Shown here: positions 25,879-34,614 of the stretch, piece after piece
Layout: every line of letters starts with the position of its first letter
Numbering within the stretch: the first letter of the stretch is position 1
From: Candidatus Gastranaerophilales bacterium
GTDB lineage: Bacteria > Cyanobacteriota > Vampirovibrionia > Gastranaerophilales > Gastranaerophilaceae
DNA length: 64,000 nt
Assembly (NCBI GenBank): GCA_944322885.1
Contig: CALUQH010000032.1
Location: 62,001-126,000, forward strand
Direction: 5' to 3'
The notes under the pieces: generated by a model
Seen by the model: the letters and a program-made list of their open reading frames with translations, nothing else
What the model was told of the DNA's origin: nothing
Databases searched by the model: none
Program-made: the position numbers and the translations under genes

Positions 25879-27530
25879 TATCTCACCTTTATAAGTGAAT
25901 ACTTCCTTCCGTCTAAAATTATATCAAAATCCAGAGTTTCATCAACTTTAGGCATTTTGCGTTCTCTGACGATAACAACCACATCCCTGTCATCAAGCAT
26001 CTCTCCGAACTTTGCCATCTCGGCTTTATCGTCCTGAGAAATAAAGAAAACTTTTCCGCCGTAATAATACAGGGCCGAATACTTACGTTCATCATTCAAA
26101 ATTACAAGTTTTTTGTTGTGTTCTTTTGCATATTTTGCAAAATACATTAAGTCGTTCTGCCCGAATTCGTAATCCATATTGTAGAAAAGCTTTGTACCGA
26201 ATGCCGAAGTAATTAGTACAAGAAGAACATAACAGGCAAATACTCCGATTTTTTTGTTAAATGCCGCGCACAGAATACTTGAAATTCCGAATACCCAAAC
26301 GAGAATTATGCAGAACCATTTTATCATTAATACATCTGCATAAGCCTGGGCAGGCAGAAAATATTTCATAAAACATGCAACAATGCCCGAGACAATGCAA
26401 ACTCCGCCTAAAATATAAACAGAAAGATTTACAGACTTCTGGTATCTGCCTTTAAACATGTAATCTTCCCATAAAAATGCCATAATACAGGCCGTAAAGA
26501 AATAAACCGGAAGAATATATGTAATGAGTTTTGTGCTCGAAGCCGAGAAAAACAACATAGTTACAACAAACGCAATCACATTAAAATAAAGAAATTTATG
26601 CGGAGTGTCCAAATCCTTAAGAGAGAATTTTTTAAGATTTGTAAGTTTTGCTATCCCTGCTGAAATTGCAGAGAATATCCAAGGAACAAGCCCCCACAAA
26701 ATCGTAATTATATAGAAATAAAAAGGTTGTTCCCTATCAATCTGGCTTGATGAGAAAAACCTGTTTATATGATGTTTCATAATGTACTCGTTAAAGAACA
26801 ACGGGTCATGAATTTTAAACATAACAATATGCCATGGCAAAACAATTAAGAAAAACAGGAAAAATCCCGGTAAAATATATTGCGGCCTGAAAACCTGTTT
26901 AAAAGTTTTATTAGCGATTGTGACAAAAAACATTACCGCAAATGGAACAATAAATCCCGGTAATCCTTTTGCCATAACAGCCAGACCAGAAAAAATATAA
27001 AATAACCACCAGAAATATTTTTTATTTTTCTCTTCGACAAACTGGGTTAAAAGTCCGAACATTGCAGAAAAACCGATACAGGTTGTCACTACAATATCGA
27101 GAATTGCGAATTTGGCAAGCATTACAAATTCTAACGTTGAACCTAAAATTATTGCCGATATAAGACCGTATCTTTTCGAAACGATTTTTCTCCCGATAAA
27201 ATAAAGCAAAAATACAGATAAAGAGCCGTATAGCGCTACAGGAAATCTTGCAGTAAACTCATTTACTTTTCCGAAAATCGCAAATGACAAACATTCTCCC
27301 CAAAAATAAAGCGGCGGTTTTTCAAAAAAATAATCACCGTTTAAGTATAACGTTAAAAAATCCCTGCTGTGAAACATATCACGCGCCATTGCAACATAAC
27401 GTGTTTCGTCGACATCCATCAGCGCATACTTGCCTATGTTAAAGAAAAACATGAAATAGCAAAACAGCGCTAAACCGAGTAATATAAATAATTCGTTGTG
27501 TTTTTTTACAAAATTTATAATTTTTTCCAT
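25878..27530 (-). CDS. Membrane glycosyltransferase, ArnT/PMT (GT39/GT83) family
   Basis: This 550-residue protein has about 11-12 membrane helices. The first periplasmic loop has DVDETRYVAMARDMF (the catalytic D-E of ArnT/PMT) and then YFFEKPPLYFW, the hallmark second motif of ArnT-like enzymes. It would transfer a sugar from a polyprenyl-phosphate donor to a lipid or protein on the periplasmic face. The C-terminal soluble part (about 450-550) matches the periplasmic domain of the family. A GGGAGA site precedes the ATG. The YkgJ gene follows as the second gene of the operon. Donor and acceptor are unknown. Confidence 0.88.
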   Translation of the reverse strand: MEKIINFVKKHNELFILLGLALFCYFMFFFNIGKYALMDVDETRYVAMARDMFHSRDFLTLYLNGDYFFEKPPLYFWGECLSFAIFGKVNEFTARFPVALYGSLSVFLLYFIGRKIVSKRYGLISAIILGSTLEFVMLAKFAILDIVVTTCIGFSAMFGLLTQFVEEKNKKYFWWLFYIFSGLAVMAKGLPGFIVPFAVMFFVTIANKTFKQVFRPQYILPGFFLFFLIVLPWHIVMFKIHDPLFFNEYIMKHHINRFFSSSQIDREQPFYFYIITILWGLVPWIFSAISAGIAKLTNLKKFSLKDLDTPHKFLYFNVIAFVVTMLFFSASSTKLITYILPVYFFTACIMAFLWEDYMFKGRYQKSVNLSVYILGGVCIVSGIVACFMKYFLPAQAYADVLMIKWFCIILVWVFGISSILCAAFNKKIGVFACYVLLVLITSAFGTKLFYNMDYEFGQNDLMYFAKYAKEHNKKLVILNDERKYSALYYYGGKVFFISQDDKAEMAKFGEMLDDRDVVVIVRERKMPKVDETLDFDIILDGRKYSLIKVR

Positions 27531-27602
27531 AAGTTCTCCCTAAAATCACACCAGAATATATTACCATAAATATGCCTGAACAGCCACATATATCAAAAAC
27601 AC

Positions 27603-27630
27603 TTGAAAAATTGTTAAAATATGTTATAAT
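27603..27630 (+). promoter_or_regulatory. Promoter of antisense RNA, locus B
   Basis: TTGAAA (27603-27608), 16-base spacer, TATAAT (27625-27630), the same design as at locus A. Confidence 0.8.
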
Positions 27631-27636
27631 AAAAAA

Positions 27637-27735
27637 GAAGGGTGCGGATGCGTCAACATCCGCTAAAAAGCCCCATTATGGTTTTATTTTAGAACTAGCA
27701 GTATTAAAAGAATTATTGCTAGTTCTTCTGTATTA
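27637..27735 (+). ncRNA. Putative antisense RNA of toxin-like locus B
   Basis: It begins near 27637 with the hairpin GCGGATG/CATCCGC (27645-27663). It then runs antisense to the peptide gene. The inverted repeat AGAACTAGCA (27691) with TGCTAGTTCT (27717) should be its 3' end, although the T-tail is weak here. Confidence 0.55.
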
Positions 27736-27743
27736 ATAACCAC
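27684..27743 (-). CDS. Short hydrophobic peptide, type I toxin-like (locus B)
   Basis: This 19-codon GTG-start frame reads VVINTEELAIILLILLVLK: a short polar N-terminus with two Glu and then a fully hydrophobic helix. AAAGGAGG lies eight bases upstream, the same spacing as in locus C. Its mRNA has a near-consensus promoter (27838-27866) and a roughly 90-base leader that begins AAGGGCAAGCCCTT, a hairpin also present at the start of the locus C mRNA. Confidence 0.6.
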   Translation of the reverse strand: MVINTEELAIILLILLVLK

Positions 27744-27837
27744 CTTTACCACCTCCTTTCCTCTGTCGGTTTAACAAATTTGTAGTTTGAGCCGCAGAGT
27801 TATGGATATGATAAAAAAGGGCTTGCCCTTCAATTCA

Positions 27838-27866
27838 ATTATACAGGATATATTATTAAAAGTCAA
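27838..27866 (-). promoter_or_regulatory. Promoter of peptide mRNA, locus B
   Basis: On the minus strand TTGACT (27866-27861), a 17-base spacer and TATAAT (27843-27838), ahead of the 5' hairpin and the peptide gene. Confidence 0.75.
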
Positions 27867-27917
27867 ACAGATACTCCGACTATTGCTTTTTTGAAAAAAA
27901 TTATTTAAAATATTTTT

Positions 27918-28493
27918 ATGATAGAAAAAGCTAAAAAAGAACTTGATAAACTTCTTGAAGGCAACAAAAATTTTGTAAACGGAACACCTTCAATAAAAAA
28001 TATGGCAATAGAAACTTTGAAAAAGTTTGCGTTTCATCAGGAGCCTTATGCGTGTGTTTTAACATGTTCTGACAGCAGAGTTGTCCCTGAGATAATTTTT
28101 GACTGCGGAATCGGTGAACTTTTTGTTGTCAGAGTTGCAGGTATGACGACAGGGCCAAATGTTGTTGAAAGTGTTGAATACGCCGTTAAAAAACTTCGCG
28201 TGCCGCTGTTAATACTTTTGGGGCACGACGACTGCGGTGTTATGAAATATGCTAAAGAGCACTATCCTGAGCCCATGAAAGATTTTTCATCAATTTTAAA
28301 ATGCGTATATCCTGTTTTAAATCATAAAGAAGATATATCATGTCATAATTATTTTGCTCAGGAGCATACAAAATGGGTAAATGATTATTTGATGAAGCAT
28401 TCGGTTACAATAAACGAAGCCGTTAAAAACGGCGATTTGGAAATTGTTAACTGCCACTTTGACCATTCAACTGGCTTGGTAAATGTCATTTAA
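27918..28493 (+). CDS. Beta-class carbonic anhydrase
   Basis: This 191-residue enzyme has the beta-carbonic anhydrase zinc site: Cys and the Asp-Arg dyad in CSDSRVVPE (about residue 49), and His and Cys in LGHDDCGV (about residue 106). VVRVAGM and NVVESVEYAV are also conserved. It interconverts CO2 and bicarbonate in the cytoplasm; there is no signal peptide. The ATG has no Shine-Dalgarno sequence but lies six bases after a TAAAAT element that is 17 bases from TTGCTT, so the mRNA may be leaderless. A dispersed repeat follows. Confidence 0.92.
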   Translation: MIEKAKKELDKLLEGNKNFVNGTPSIKNMAIETLKKFAFHQEPYACVLTCSDSRVVPEIIFDCGIGELFVVRVAGMTTGPNVVESVEYAVKKLRVPLLILLGHDDCGVMKYAKEHYPEPMKDFSSILKCVYPVLNHKEDISCHNYFAQEHTKWVNDYLMKHSVTINEAVKNGDLEIVNCHFDHSTGLVNVI

Positions 28494-28502
28494 AAAAATA
28501 AT

Positions 28503-28576
28503 ACCTTCCCTAATTAGGGAAGGTTAGGATGGGTTTTAATCAATACCCACCCCTTCCCTCCCTGATTAGGGAGGGA
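28503..28576. repeat. Dispersed palindromic intergenic repeat, inverted copy
   Basis: CCTTCCCTAATTAGGGAAGG, then GGATGGGTTTTAATCAATACCC, then CCCTCCCTGATTAGGGAGGG. This is the reverse orientation of the copy at 17902. Confidence 0.8.
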
Positions 28577-28619
28577 GATATGTCAATCTCAAACCAGTTC
28601 AGCATAACAGTATTAGTAT

Positions 28620-28655
28620 TCAAAAAGGGCGTTTAAAAAAACGCCTTTTTTATTT
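28620..28655. terminator. Bidirectional terminator
   Basis: AAAAGGGCGTTT pairs with AAACGCCTTTTT, with T-runs on both strands. It most likely ends the operon of the 93- and 433-residue proteins on the minus strand. Confidence 0.8.
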
Positions 28656-28935
28656 AATTGCATGAATAATCATTTCCCCAGAGTTCATCGTATTTTTCCT
28701 GATTTTTATCATGCCAGCGTCTTGATGTACGCCTGTCAATATTTCTTATATCCTGATTAATACGTTTTGCAATCAAAATCATGCTGTCACGATTTTTCTT
28801 ATATCTGAATTTATTTTTCATCTCATTGAATTTTCGTCGTATAATACCGCTTTTCAAAACAGAGATTACAACGGCTGTCATAATACCTGTTACAGCAATA
28901 ATTTTCAGCACTTTCACAAGTTTAGCTTCATTCAT
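28654..28935 (-). CDS. Small single-pass membrane protein, hypothetical
   Basis: This 93-residue protein has one membrane helix near the N-terminus (LKIIAVTGIMTAVVISVL, about 10-27). A basic, probably helical C-terminal part follows (FRYKKNRDSM, RRTSRRWHDKNQEKYDELW). It starts within the end of the ferritin-like gene (ATGA overlap), so the two are translated together. I do not recognise a family. Confidence 0.6.
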   Translation of the reverse strand: MNEAKLVKVLKIIAVTGIMTAVVISVLKSGIIRRKFNEMKNKFRYKKNRDSMILIAKRINQDIRNIDRRTSRRWHDKNQEKYDELWGNDYSCN

Positions 28936-30233
28936 AACATTTCCTCGATTTTGACTTTACCCATTTCTTCATATTCTTCAACAGAAACGGTATTTGGAGC
29001 CTGTGCTTTTTTTTCAAGTCCTCGTTTCAAAAGTTCGGGCTGTTTTTTACGCAGTTTGTCATCAGCAGTCACAATATCAGACCCCAGAGAACATTTAATC
29101 AAATGAATTGTCTGTTCCGTATAAGCTCCTTTTCCGTTAACAATCTTTTGTGCATCATAACTTGCCCAATCCTCGGGAAGTTTGTCTATGGTTGTGTAGC
29201 CTGTTCCGCCGTCAAGACGTTTGTCAATTTCGTTTTCCAAAATATTTGTTACGTATTCTTTTTGTGATTCAAAATGACATGGCATAACAATTTTGTTACC
29301 GATAATTTCTTCGGGGTCACGTTTTTCATGTTTTTTAATTAAATCGGCAGCAACCTGCAAATGCCCGAGTTCAAATGCAAGAAATTCTTCCCAAATATGT
29401 TCAAGCTGTTCATCAACCTCATCTTTGTAGCAGTTATAGTATGTGCACACTTCGGTAAATTCGTGGAGAAGAAGTTTTTCAAACGGTGTTTCTTCAGGGT
29501 CGATTAATGATTCATACATTGTAACGTGTTCTTCTTCAACATCGCAGATTTCACCGTAAGTTCTTCTCAAATCATCGTTTGCATACATCATACCGTGTTC
29601 TGCGTAAAAATTATGAGTCTGCTGCTCACCTGACACAAGTGTATAAATATTCACTTTTGTCTGCGGAGAAGCAGTTTTTCTGTCATAATGATTACGTAAT
29701 CTTATGCCGTTGTCATTGTGATGGTTTTGTGTGGGACGGCTGATTACGACATCCGTCATTCCCTGTAAAATATTGTCTGGCAGAATGCCGTCCATCATAT
29801 AAGCCCACTGGCTGTATCTGTAAAGATGGTCAAAATCTTCAAGAAGCCCGAAGTTGAAAGTTTCTTTAACGTAATCATCGGGTTCGTTTTGTGCAAGCCA
29901 TGCCGTTAAATCAACTGCCACCTGCTCATACCCTAGAGTTGTTTCAAGAACCGTCTGACAGGCAGGAGTCATCCAGTTTACGGTTGTCTGCTGCATATCT
30001 TCAATCCTTCTGGAAAGTGCGATAAGTCTTTTTACATCAGGATCAACACAGTTTCTTGCAAAATTGTGTTTAAAATTCCACGCCTCAACTTCAATACCGT
30101 TCATCAAAATCTGGCGCGTCCGCGAGTAGCAGTCAATGCTGTGCTTATCAAACGGTCTTTTAACAATATCATGCCAGCTTCTAAGCTGTTTTTCTAAAGG
30201 TATTCCCTTTTCTTCCAATGGATTAAATGTCAT
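28932..30233 (-). CDS. Ferritin-like diiron candidate, uncharacterised
   Basis: This 433-residue protein is mostly helical. It has two ExxH motifs, E233-x-x-H236 (VEEEHVTMYESL) and E288-x-x-H291 (FELGHLQVA), plus Glu103 and DFDH at 133-136. This is the spacing expected of a ferritin-like four-helix diiron site, here split by an inserted region (residues 155-205). There is no signal peptide. I do not recognise a named family. It is followed by a coupled small membrane protein and lies in the same region as ferritin, so a role in metal or redox protection is a guess. Alternative: a structural helical protein with fortuitous ExxH motifs. Confidence 0.5.
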   Translation of the reverse strand: MTFNPLEEKGIPLEKQLRSWHDIVKRPFDKHSIDCYSRTRQILMNGIEVEAWNFKHNFARNCVDPDVKRLIALSRRIEDMQQTTVNWMTPACQTVLETTLGYEQVAVDLTAWLAQNEPDDYVKETFNFGLLEDFDHLYRYSQWAYMMDGILPDNILQGMTDVVISRPTQNHHNDNGIRLRNHYDRKTASPQTKVNIYTLVSGEQQTHNFYAEHGMMYANDDLRRTYGEICDVEEEHVTMYESLIDPEETPFEKLLLHEFTEVCTYYNCYKDEVDEQLEHIWEEFLAFELGHLQVAADLIKKHEKRDPEEIIGNKIVMPCHFESQKEYVTNILENEIDKRLDGGTGYTTIDKLPEDWASYDAQKIVNGKGAYTEQTIHLIKCSLGSDIVTADDKLRKKQPELLKRGLEKKAQAPNTVSVEEYEEMGKVKIEEML

Positions 30234-30252
30234 TTTTATTCTCCTTGTATTT

Positions 30253-30356
30253 TGGAAGATAGGAAGTTAAGAGGTTATGAAGATAGGCTGTTATCGATGC
30301 TTTGCACAAATTTTTTAAGCTTATCTTCTTGTCTTCCTACCTTCTTATCTTCATTA
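30253..30356. repeat. Intergenic hairpin-rich repeat, second family
   Basis: GGAAGATAGGAAG near one end can pair with CTTCCTACC and CTTATCTTC near the other. The internal GATGCTTTGCACAAA resembles the tail of the dispersed repeat (GAGCTTTGCACACC at 44577) and the region after ferritin (GGTGCTTCGCACAAA). It separates two genes on the minus strand. Confidence 0.5.
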
Positions 30357-31688
30357 TTACCTTTCCAGCGCATAGGCAAAAAGTTCGCCCGCGCGCCTGT
30401 TGTATTCTCTGCCGTCATCACCTGCAAACAAATTTTCCCAGTGGCTTAAAGCAGTTCCGTCTGTTGAGTAGGACGGATTTGTCATCATAAGATGATGAGT
30501 GTTTGTGTCGTAACGCAAAGGGAACAAATCATTCATCTGCATAAAACTCGGCAGCTTGTCGCTTGCCAGATAATAGCCGAAAAGTGCGGAATTAATCCGG
30601 TTGAGTTTCTGTTCATACGTGAGGCCGCCTTCGTTGTTGTCATTTGTGACTTCAACACCCGGGGCGTAAATTCTTGAATATTTTAACTTTTCGGATAATT
30701 CTCTGACCTCATTAAAATTGTCACCTGTAATAAAATCTGTTCCGGCATTCAGCCCCATATTAATGTATCTTTCAAAATCATCAGAACTTTTTTCACCTAC
30801 AAAACTTATATCGGTTTTGCCCGAACGCGTTCTGATTTCGTGCAGAATGTACTGCATCTGGCCGTAATCGGGCAGAGCGCCCACGCCTGTATAATTTCCC
30901 ATATCATATCCGCCTATGTGTTTGGCAGAATCTATAAACATACATTCAAATCCCAAGTTCATCAGTTTAACACATTCATTAATATATATTTCTACATGTT
31001 CGGGATTCTTCCAGTCGAAAGTTACGTCATCTTTATAAGGTGCTGCAACTTTCATCTGGTCTGCAGAAATAACATGCCTGAAACCGACTTTTATACCTCT
31101 AAAATGCGCTAAATCCACAAAAGCTTTCAATTGTCCTTCCGGTGAAATTTTATCAACAATTGAATAATCAATAATGTTGTCGCTATAGCTTGTATTAAGA
31201 CGTAAACCATATATTGAATTTTCTTCTGACGGTCCTTTTTCATAAGCGTCCCCGAAAATATTCTGCCAGATTTGGGATAAAATTATACAGTTTGCAAAAC
31301 TTCTGGCAGAAGGCGGAATTGCGGGCAAAAGCTTTATACAGCTTAAAATTCCCTTGCAGGTACAGCCATTGTCCATATATGCGATGGCTCTATCATTTAT
31401 TTCTATATAATTTGCAAGCCTTCCCCAATTATCCCCGTAATTCGGAGTTTCAATACTGTCAGGGAATTTTTCGTAAAAAATTCCGCCTTCTGACAGGGTT
31501 ACAATAATTTCCACAACTTCTTTAACAGACAATTTCAAAAGGTCAGCCGGTACAATATTGGCAAGCCAGCGCTTGTTATATGCTTTTCCTATACCATGAA
31601 AGGCAATGTAATTTGAAAATTCATTTCGTTTAAGCCCTGTATTTTCACCCAGTGCCTTTAAAAGTTTATTTACAGCATTATGTTTCAT
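30357..31688 (-). CDS. GH13 (alpha-amylase-like) TIM-barrel protein, possibly inactive
   Basis: This 443-residue protein has a barrel-like pattern. CMFIDSAKHIGGYDMG resembles GH13 conserved region II, with the nucleophile Asp and the Lys-His pair; ISFVGEKSS resembles region III, with the acid/base Glu. The Arg normally two residues before the nucleophile is Phe here, and the region I Asn-His (VGFRHVIS) is altered, so catalysis may be lost or different. There is no signal peptide. It lies 105 bases from the ferritin-like gene on the same strand. The assignment rests on these short motifs only. Confidence 0.4.
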   Translation of the reverse strand: MKHNAVNKLLKALGENTGLKRNEFSNYIAFHGIGKAYNKRWLANIVPADLLKLSVKEVVEIIVTLSEGGIFYEKFPDSIETPNYGDNWGRLANYIEINDRAIAYMDNGCTCKGILSCIKLLPAIPPSARSFANCIILSQIWQNIFGDAYEKGPSEENSIYGLRLNTSYSDNIIDYSIVDKISPEGQLKAFVDLAHFRGIKVGFRHVISADQMKVAAPYKDDVTFDWKNPEHVEIYINECVKLMNLGFECMFIDSAKHIGGYDMGNYTGVGALPDYGQMQYILHEIRTRSGKTDISFVGEKSSDDFERYINMGLNAGTDFITGDNFNEVRELSEKLKYSRIYAPGVEVTNDNNEGGLTYEQKLNRINSALFGYYLASDKLPSFMQMNDLFPLRYDTNTHHLMMTNPSYSTDGTALSHWENLFAGDDGREYNRRAGELFAYALER

Positions 31689-31752
31689 AACATAATTACT
31701 TATAATTAATCAGCACTATTTTTTCATTGCCTGAAAAGACAATTCCCCAAAG

Positions 31753-32376
31753 CTATAAACCGCCGTTCATTCGTGATAAAGGTTCTTTTTTATCCGGAGG
31801 AAGCATGAGCATACCGCTTCTTGGATGTTCAGGGTCAGGCGCCATACCGATTTTGTTTATATAAAATACTTCCCTGACTTCAGGCATTGAATTTAATTTG
31901 ATATTCCCCTCGCAAAGTGCTTCATCACTTCTTCTCTGGGCAATCTGCAATGCCCTTACACCAAGGCCTTTATAATAATCTAAACCTTTTTTGTAAAACG
32001 GTGTATTAGGGTTTGAGTAGTTAAACAAATCATCAACAAAAACATAGCTCGGATCAGATTTATAGATAAACTTGTTGTAATCATAATATTTGTTTATCTT
32101 TGCACTAAATTCACCGATTAATTCATCTTTGTCATTTTTAAACAAATATCTTTCCAGCCCGCAGTCAAATTTTTTAAAAACACTGATTAAATCATCAGTA
32201 TTCTTTGTGGCATTTTTTAAAACAACATGCCCGATAAAACCTTGCGGCATCATACCAATATTCATGTGAGTGAGCCTTTGAATCCCATGAAATGACGGTT
32301 GCGCTGATTTTGGTTTTGGCTTACACACGCCGGCTGAATAATTGTAAACAGAACTATTTTGGATTTTTGTTATCAT
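31753..32376 (-). CDS. Hypothetical protein with PSFHG leader
   Basis: This 207-residue protein has a basic, low-complexity N-terminus (CKPKPKSAQPSFHGIQRL) and then an alpha/beta-looking body with GHVVLKNATKNTDDLISVF, YVFVDDLF and GVRALQIAQRRSDEAL. It ends in a Pro/Met-rich tail (GMLMLPPDKKEPL). I do not recognise a family. The short PSFxG/S motif also occurs near the start of the amidohydrolase at 14641. Divergent from ferritin. Confidence 0.6.
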   Translation of the reverse strand: MITKIQNSSVYNYSAGVCKPKPKSAQPSFHGIQRLTHMNIGMMPQGFIGHVVLKNATKNTDDLISVFKKFDCGLERYLFKNDKDELIGEFSAKINKYYDYNKFIYKSDPSYVFVDDLFNYSNPNTPFYKKGLDYYKGLGVRALQIAQRRSDEALCEGNIKLNSMPEVREVFYINKIGMAPDPEHPRSGMLMLPPDKKEPLSRMNGGL

Positions 32377-32496
32377 AGTAAATTTTATAATGAAACTGAA
32401 GGTTTAAAATTGCCCAAAAATAAAAAAAATATTAACAAAAGTTTATAAACATATTTTTAGTGCTAAACTTTAATTATAAATAGAAGGGAGGACACA

Positions 32497-33006
32497 ATGA
32501 TTAATGAAAAGTTAGAAAAGGCATTTAACGTACAGATTAACAAAGAATTTTATTCTGAATATTTATATCTTTCAATGCAGGCATATTTTGAAAGACTAAA
32601 TCTTAAAGGTTTTGTAAACTGGATGTCCGTTCAGGTTCAGGAAGAAAGAGCACACGCTATGGGTATGTTTAATTACTTAAATCAAAGAGGCGGAAATGTT
32701 CAGCTTGAAGCAATTGAAAAACCCGAAGTTGACTGGAAATCTCCTCTTGATTGCTTTGAACATATTTTAAAACACGAAGAATACGTTACAGCTTCAATTA
32801 ATGAACTTATGGATGTAGCTGACGAAACAAAAGACCGCGCAGCAATATCTTTCCTTAACTGGTATATTAAGGAACAGGTTGAGGAAGAAGATAATGTAGG
32901 ACAGGTTCTTGCGACATTAAAACTTATCGGCGATGATAAAAAAGCCTTATTAATGCTCGATAAAGACCTTGCAACAAGAACATTTGTACAACCGGTGATA
33001 GAATAG
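32497..33006 (+). CDS. ftnA: Bacterial non-haem ferritin
   Basis: This 169-residue four-helix ferritin has the ferroxidase residues in INKEFYSEYLYLSM (Glu17), VQEERAHAMGM (Glu50, His53), LKHEEYV and KEQVEEEDNV. It stores iron as a 24-mer in the cytoplasm. The start is set by a GAAGGGAGG site. It is monocistronic and is followed by a long hairpin terminator. Confidence 0.95.
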   Translation: MINEKLEKAFNVQINKEFYSEYLYLSMQAYFERLNLKGFVNWMSVQVQEERAHAMGMFNYLNQRGGNVQLEAIEKPEVDWKSPLDCFEHILKHEEYVTASINELMDVADETKDRAAISFLNWYIKEQVEEEDNVGQVLATLKLIGDDKKALLMLDKDLATRTFVQPVIE

Positions 33007-33017
33007 AAGTTAAGAAG

Positions 33018-33062
33018 GCAAGCTGTTTTCGGTGCTTCGCACAAAACAGTTTAGCTTTTTCT
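33018..33062 (+). terminator. Terminator of ferritin
   Basis: CTGTTTTCGGTGC pairs with GCACAAAACAG around a short TTC loop, with outer AAGCT/AGCTT pairs and a TTTTT tail. Confidence 0.75.
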
Positions 33063-33088
33063 ATAACCTTTCTTGGTATTGTTTAATT

Positions 33089-33565
33089 ATGCTTACATTT
33101 CAAAAAGTAGAAAACAATCAAATAAAAGAACTGGCAGGTCTGGCTTCATCCATCTGGCATGAATACTGGACTTGCCTGCTTTCACGCGAACAAATTGACT
33201 ATATGGTAGAAAATTTTCAGTCTGAAAAAGCCATAAAAGAACAGATTGAAAACGAAAACTACACATACTATTTTATTAAATCAGATAATGACAACACAGG
33301 CTATTTCGGAATTTCCGATAAAGCAGATTACATTTTCCTATCAAAACTTTACATAAAAAAAGATTACAGACACAAAGGAGTCGGTACAAAGGCTTTTGAA
33401 AAAATAAAACAGCTTGCAGGTGAAAAGCCAATAAGACTTACAGTCAACAAGTACAATACAAACACAATTAAAGCCTACGAAAAATGGGGATTTAAAACAA
33501 TTGACGCTGTTGTGACTGATATCGGCTCCGGATTTGTAATGGATGATTATATAATGGAAGTATAA
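33089..33565 (+). CDS. GNAT family N-acetyltransferase
   Basis: This 158-residue GNAT protein has the acetyl-CoA loop LYIKKDYRHKGVGTKAFEKI (about residues 88-107; Q/R-x-x-G-x-G/A form) and the C-terminal NTIKAYEKWGFKTI typical of small-molecule or amino-acid acetyltransferases. The substrate is unknown. ATG at 33089 (MLTFQKVENNQI) is preferred to an upstream frame start that overlaps the ferritin terminator. No Shine-Dalgarno sequence is visible. Confidence 0.85.
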   Translation: MLTFQKVENNQIKELAGLASSIWHEYWTCLLSREQIDYMVENFQSEKAIKEQIENENYTYYFIKSDNDNTGYFGISDKADYIFLSKLYIKKDYRHKGVGTKAFEKIKQLAGEKPIRLTVNKYNTNTIKAYEKWGFKTIDAVVTDIGSGFVMDDYIMEV

Positions 33566-33580
33566 ATACTTACACTTTTA

Positions 33581-34464
33581 TTAATTACATTTTGAAGCCT
33601 TACCCCATCCAAGTTTTTCAGGACAATGCAGGTAATCCATATTTTCATTATACAAAACCCATGCAGTACAGCCTCTGCCTTGTTCGGTTGAAGCTTTTCC
33701 TTTCGAATTTGCAGCATCACAATAATCTTCAAATGAATAGCGATGTCCCTGATGTCCGTATGGTTTTATTCCTTTTGGGGTAATATAAAACCAAAAGGCG
33801 CTAACACCTACTTTTGCAGTCTTTTCAGGCAGAAATACTTCAATATCTCCGCATCCCGCCTGTGTTGCATTGCAATCCTTATTAACCCAGCCAATCATTA
33901 TTATGGCACCATCAGCGGTAAATATTTTATTATAATCATTTTTTATTGACGTACTTCCGCTTGATGAATAATTTCTGCCATCAAGTGATAAATACCTGTT
34001 GAAAGTGTGACTCGTTTTCCCTGACTGTTTAATATATTTCTTCAAATTATTTGCAAATAATTCGGAACCGCTCTCATCTAAAACTGCATCGCCGTTCTCA
34101 TCTTTTTCTCCCGTATCAGTAGTAACATAATCCCATGTTTCTACATCTCCATATTCGGCCTGAGCCATAACAAAAGCCTGAGATAAAACCGAATAAACCT
34201 TTTTTAGCTGGACCACACGCTGTTTTTCACGATGATCCTGAATTAACGAAGGTATAGTCATTGCAGCAACAACACCTATTATACCGAGCGTAATTAAGAC
34301 CTCAGCAAGGGTAAATGCAGCATAGCGACTATTATTAAAACGGGATGCGGACGTAAAACATTCTTTTGAAGTAAAGACGGTTTCATCCGATATATTGCCG
34401 TCTTGCCTTCTGTCTAGCTCAGAGTGCCCCCCCCCCGAATTACAAAACTTAACAAATTATTCAT
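33581..34464 (-). CDS. Prepilin-like secreted protein, out of frame at a G10 tract (phase-OFF)
   Basis: This is the same architecture as the gene at 22710: prepilin motif FTLAEVLITLGIIGVVAAM, then a 220-residue body ending in a Cys-containing CPEKLGWGKASKCN. AAGGAG lies six bases before an ATG at 34464 that opens MNNLLSFVIR. A ten-G tract (34427-34436) then leads to a stop four codons later. Eleven or eight G would join this start to the prepilin in frame. The leader before the methylation motif would be about 54 residues. Downstream, the frame is open to the stop. Only an internal ATG at 34261, after the signal motif, is in frame now. Confidence 0.8.
34427..34436 (-). repeat. Poly-G tract (10 G on the coding strand)
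   Basis: It follows codon 9 of the second prepilin gene. Ten G gives early termination; eight or eleven restores the frame. Confidence 0.9.
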
Positions 34465-34550
34465 AGCCAGCTCCTTATATTTAAACTTCTATCTCTATGT
34501 ACATTGTTATTTTAACATATATTTTTAAACATTTCAATAAAATAAAAAAA

Positions 34551-34587
34551 TGTGAGCTCTCACATACAGTGAGAGCTATTATTGTAT
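34551..34587 (-). terminator. Terminator of the 360-residue membrane protein
   Basis: On the minus strand AGCTCTCAC pairs with GTGAGAGCT around TGTAT, followed shortly by a seven-T run. Confidence 0.75.
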
Positions 34588-34614
34588 AAGAAGGTGTGTA
34601 GAAAAATTCTCTTT

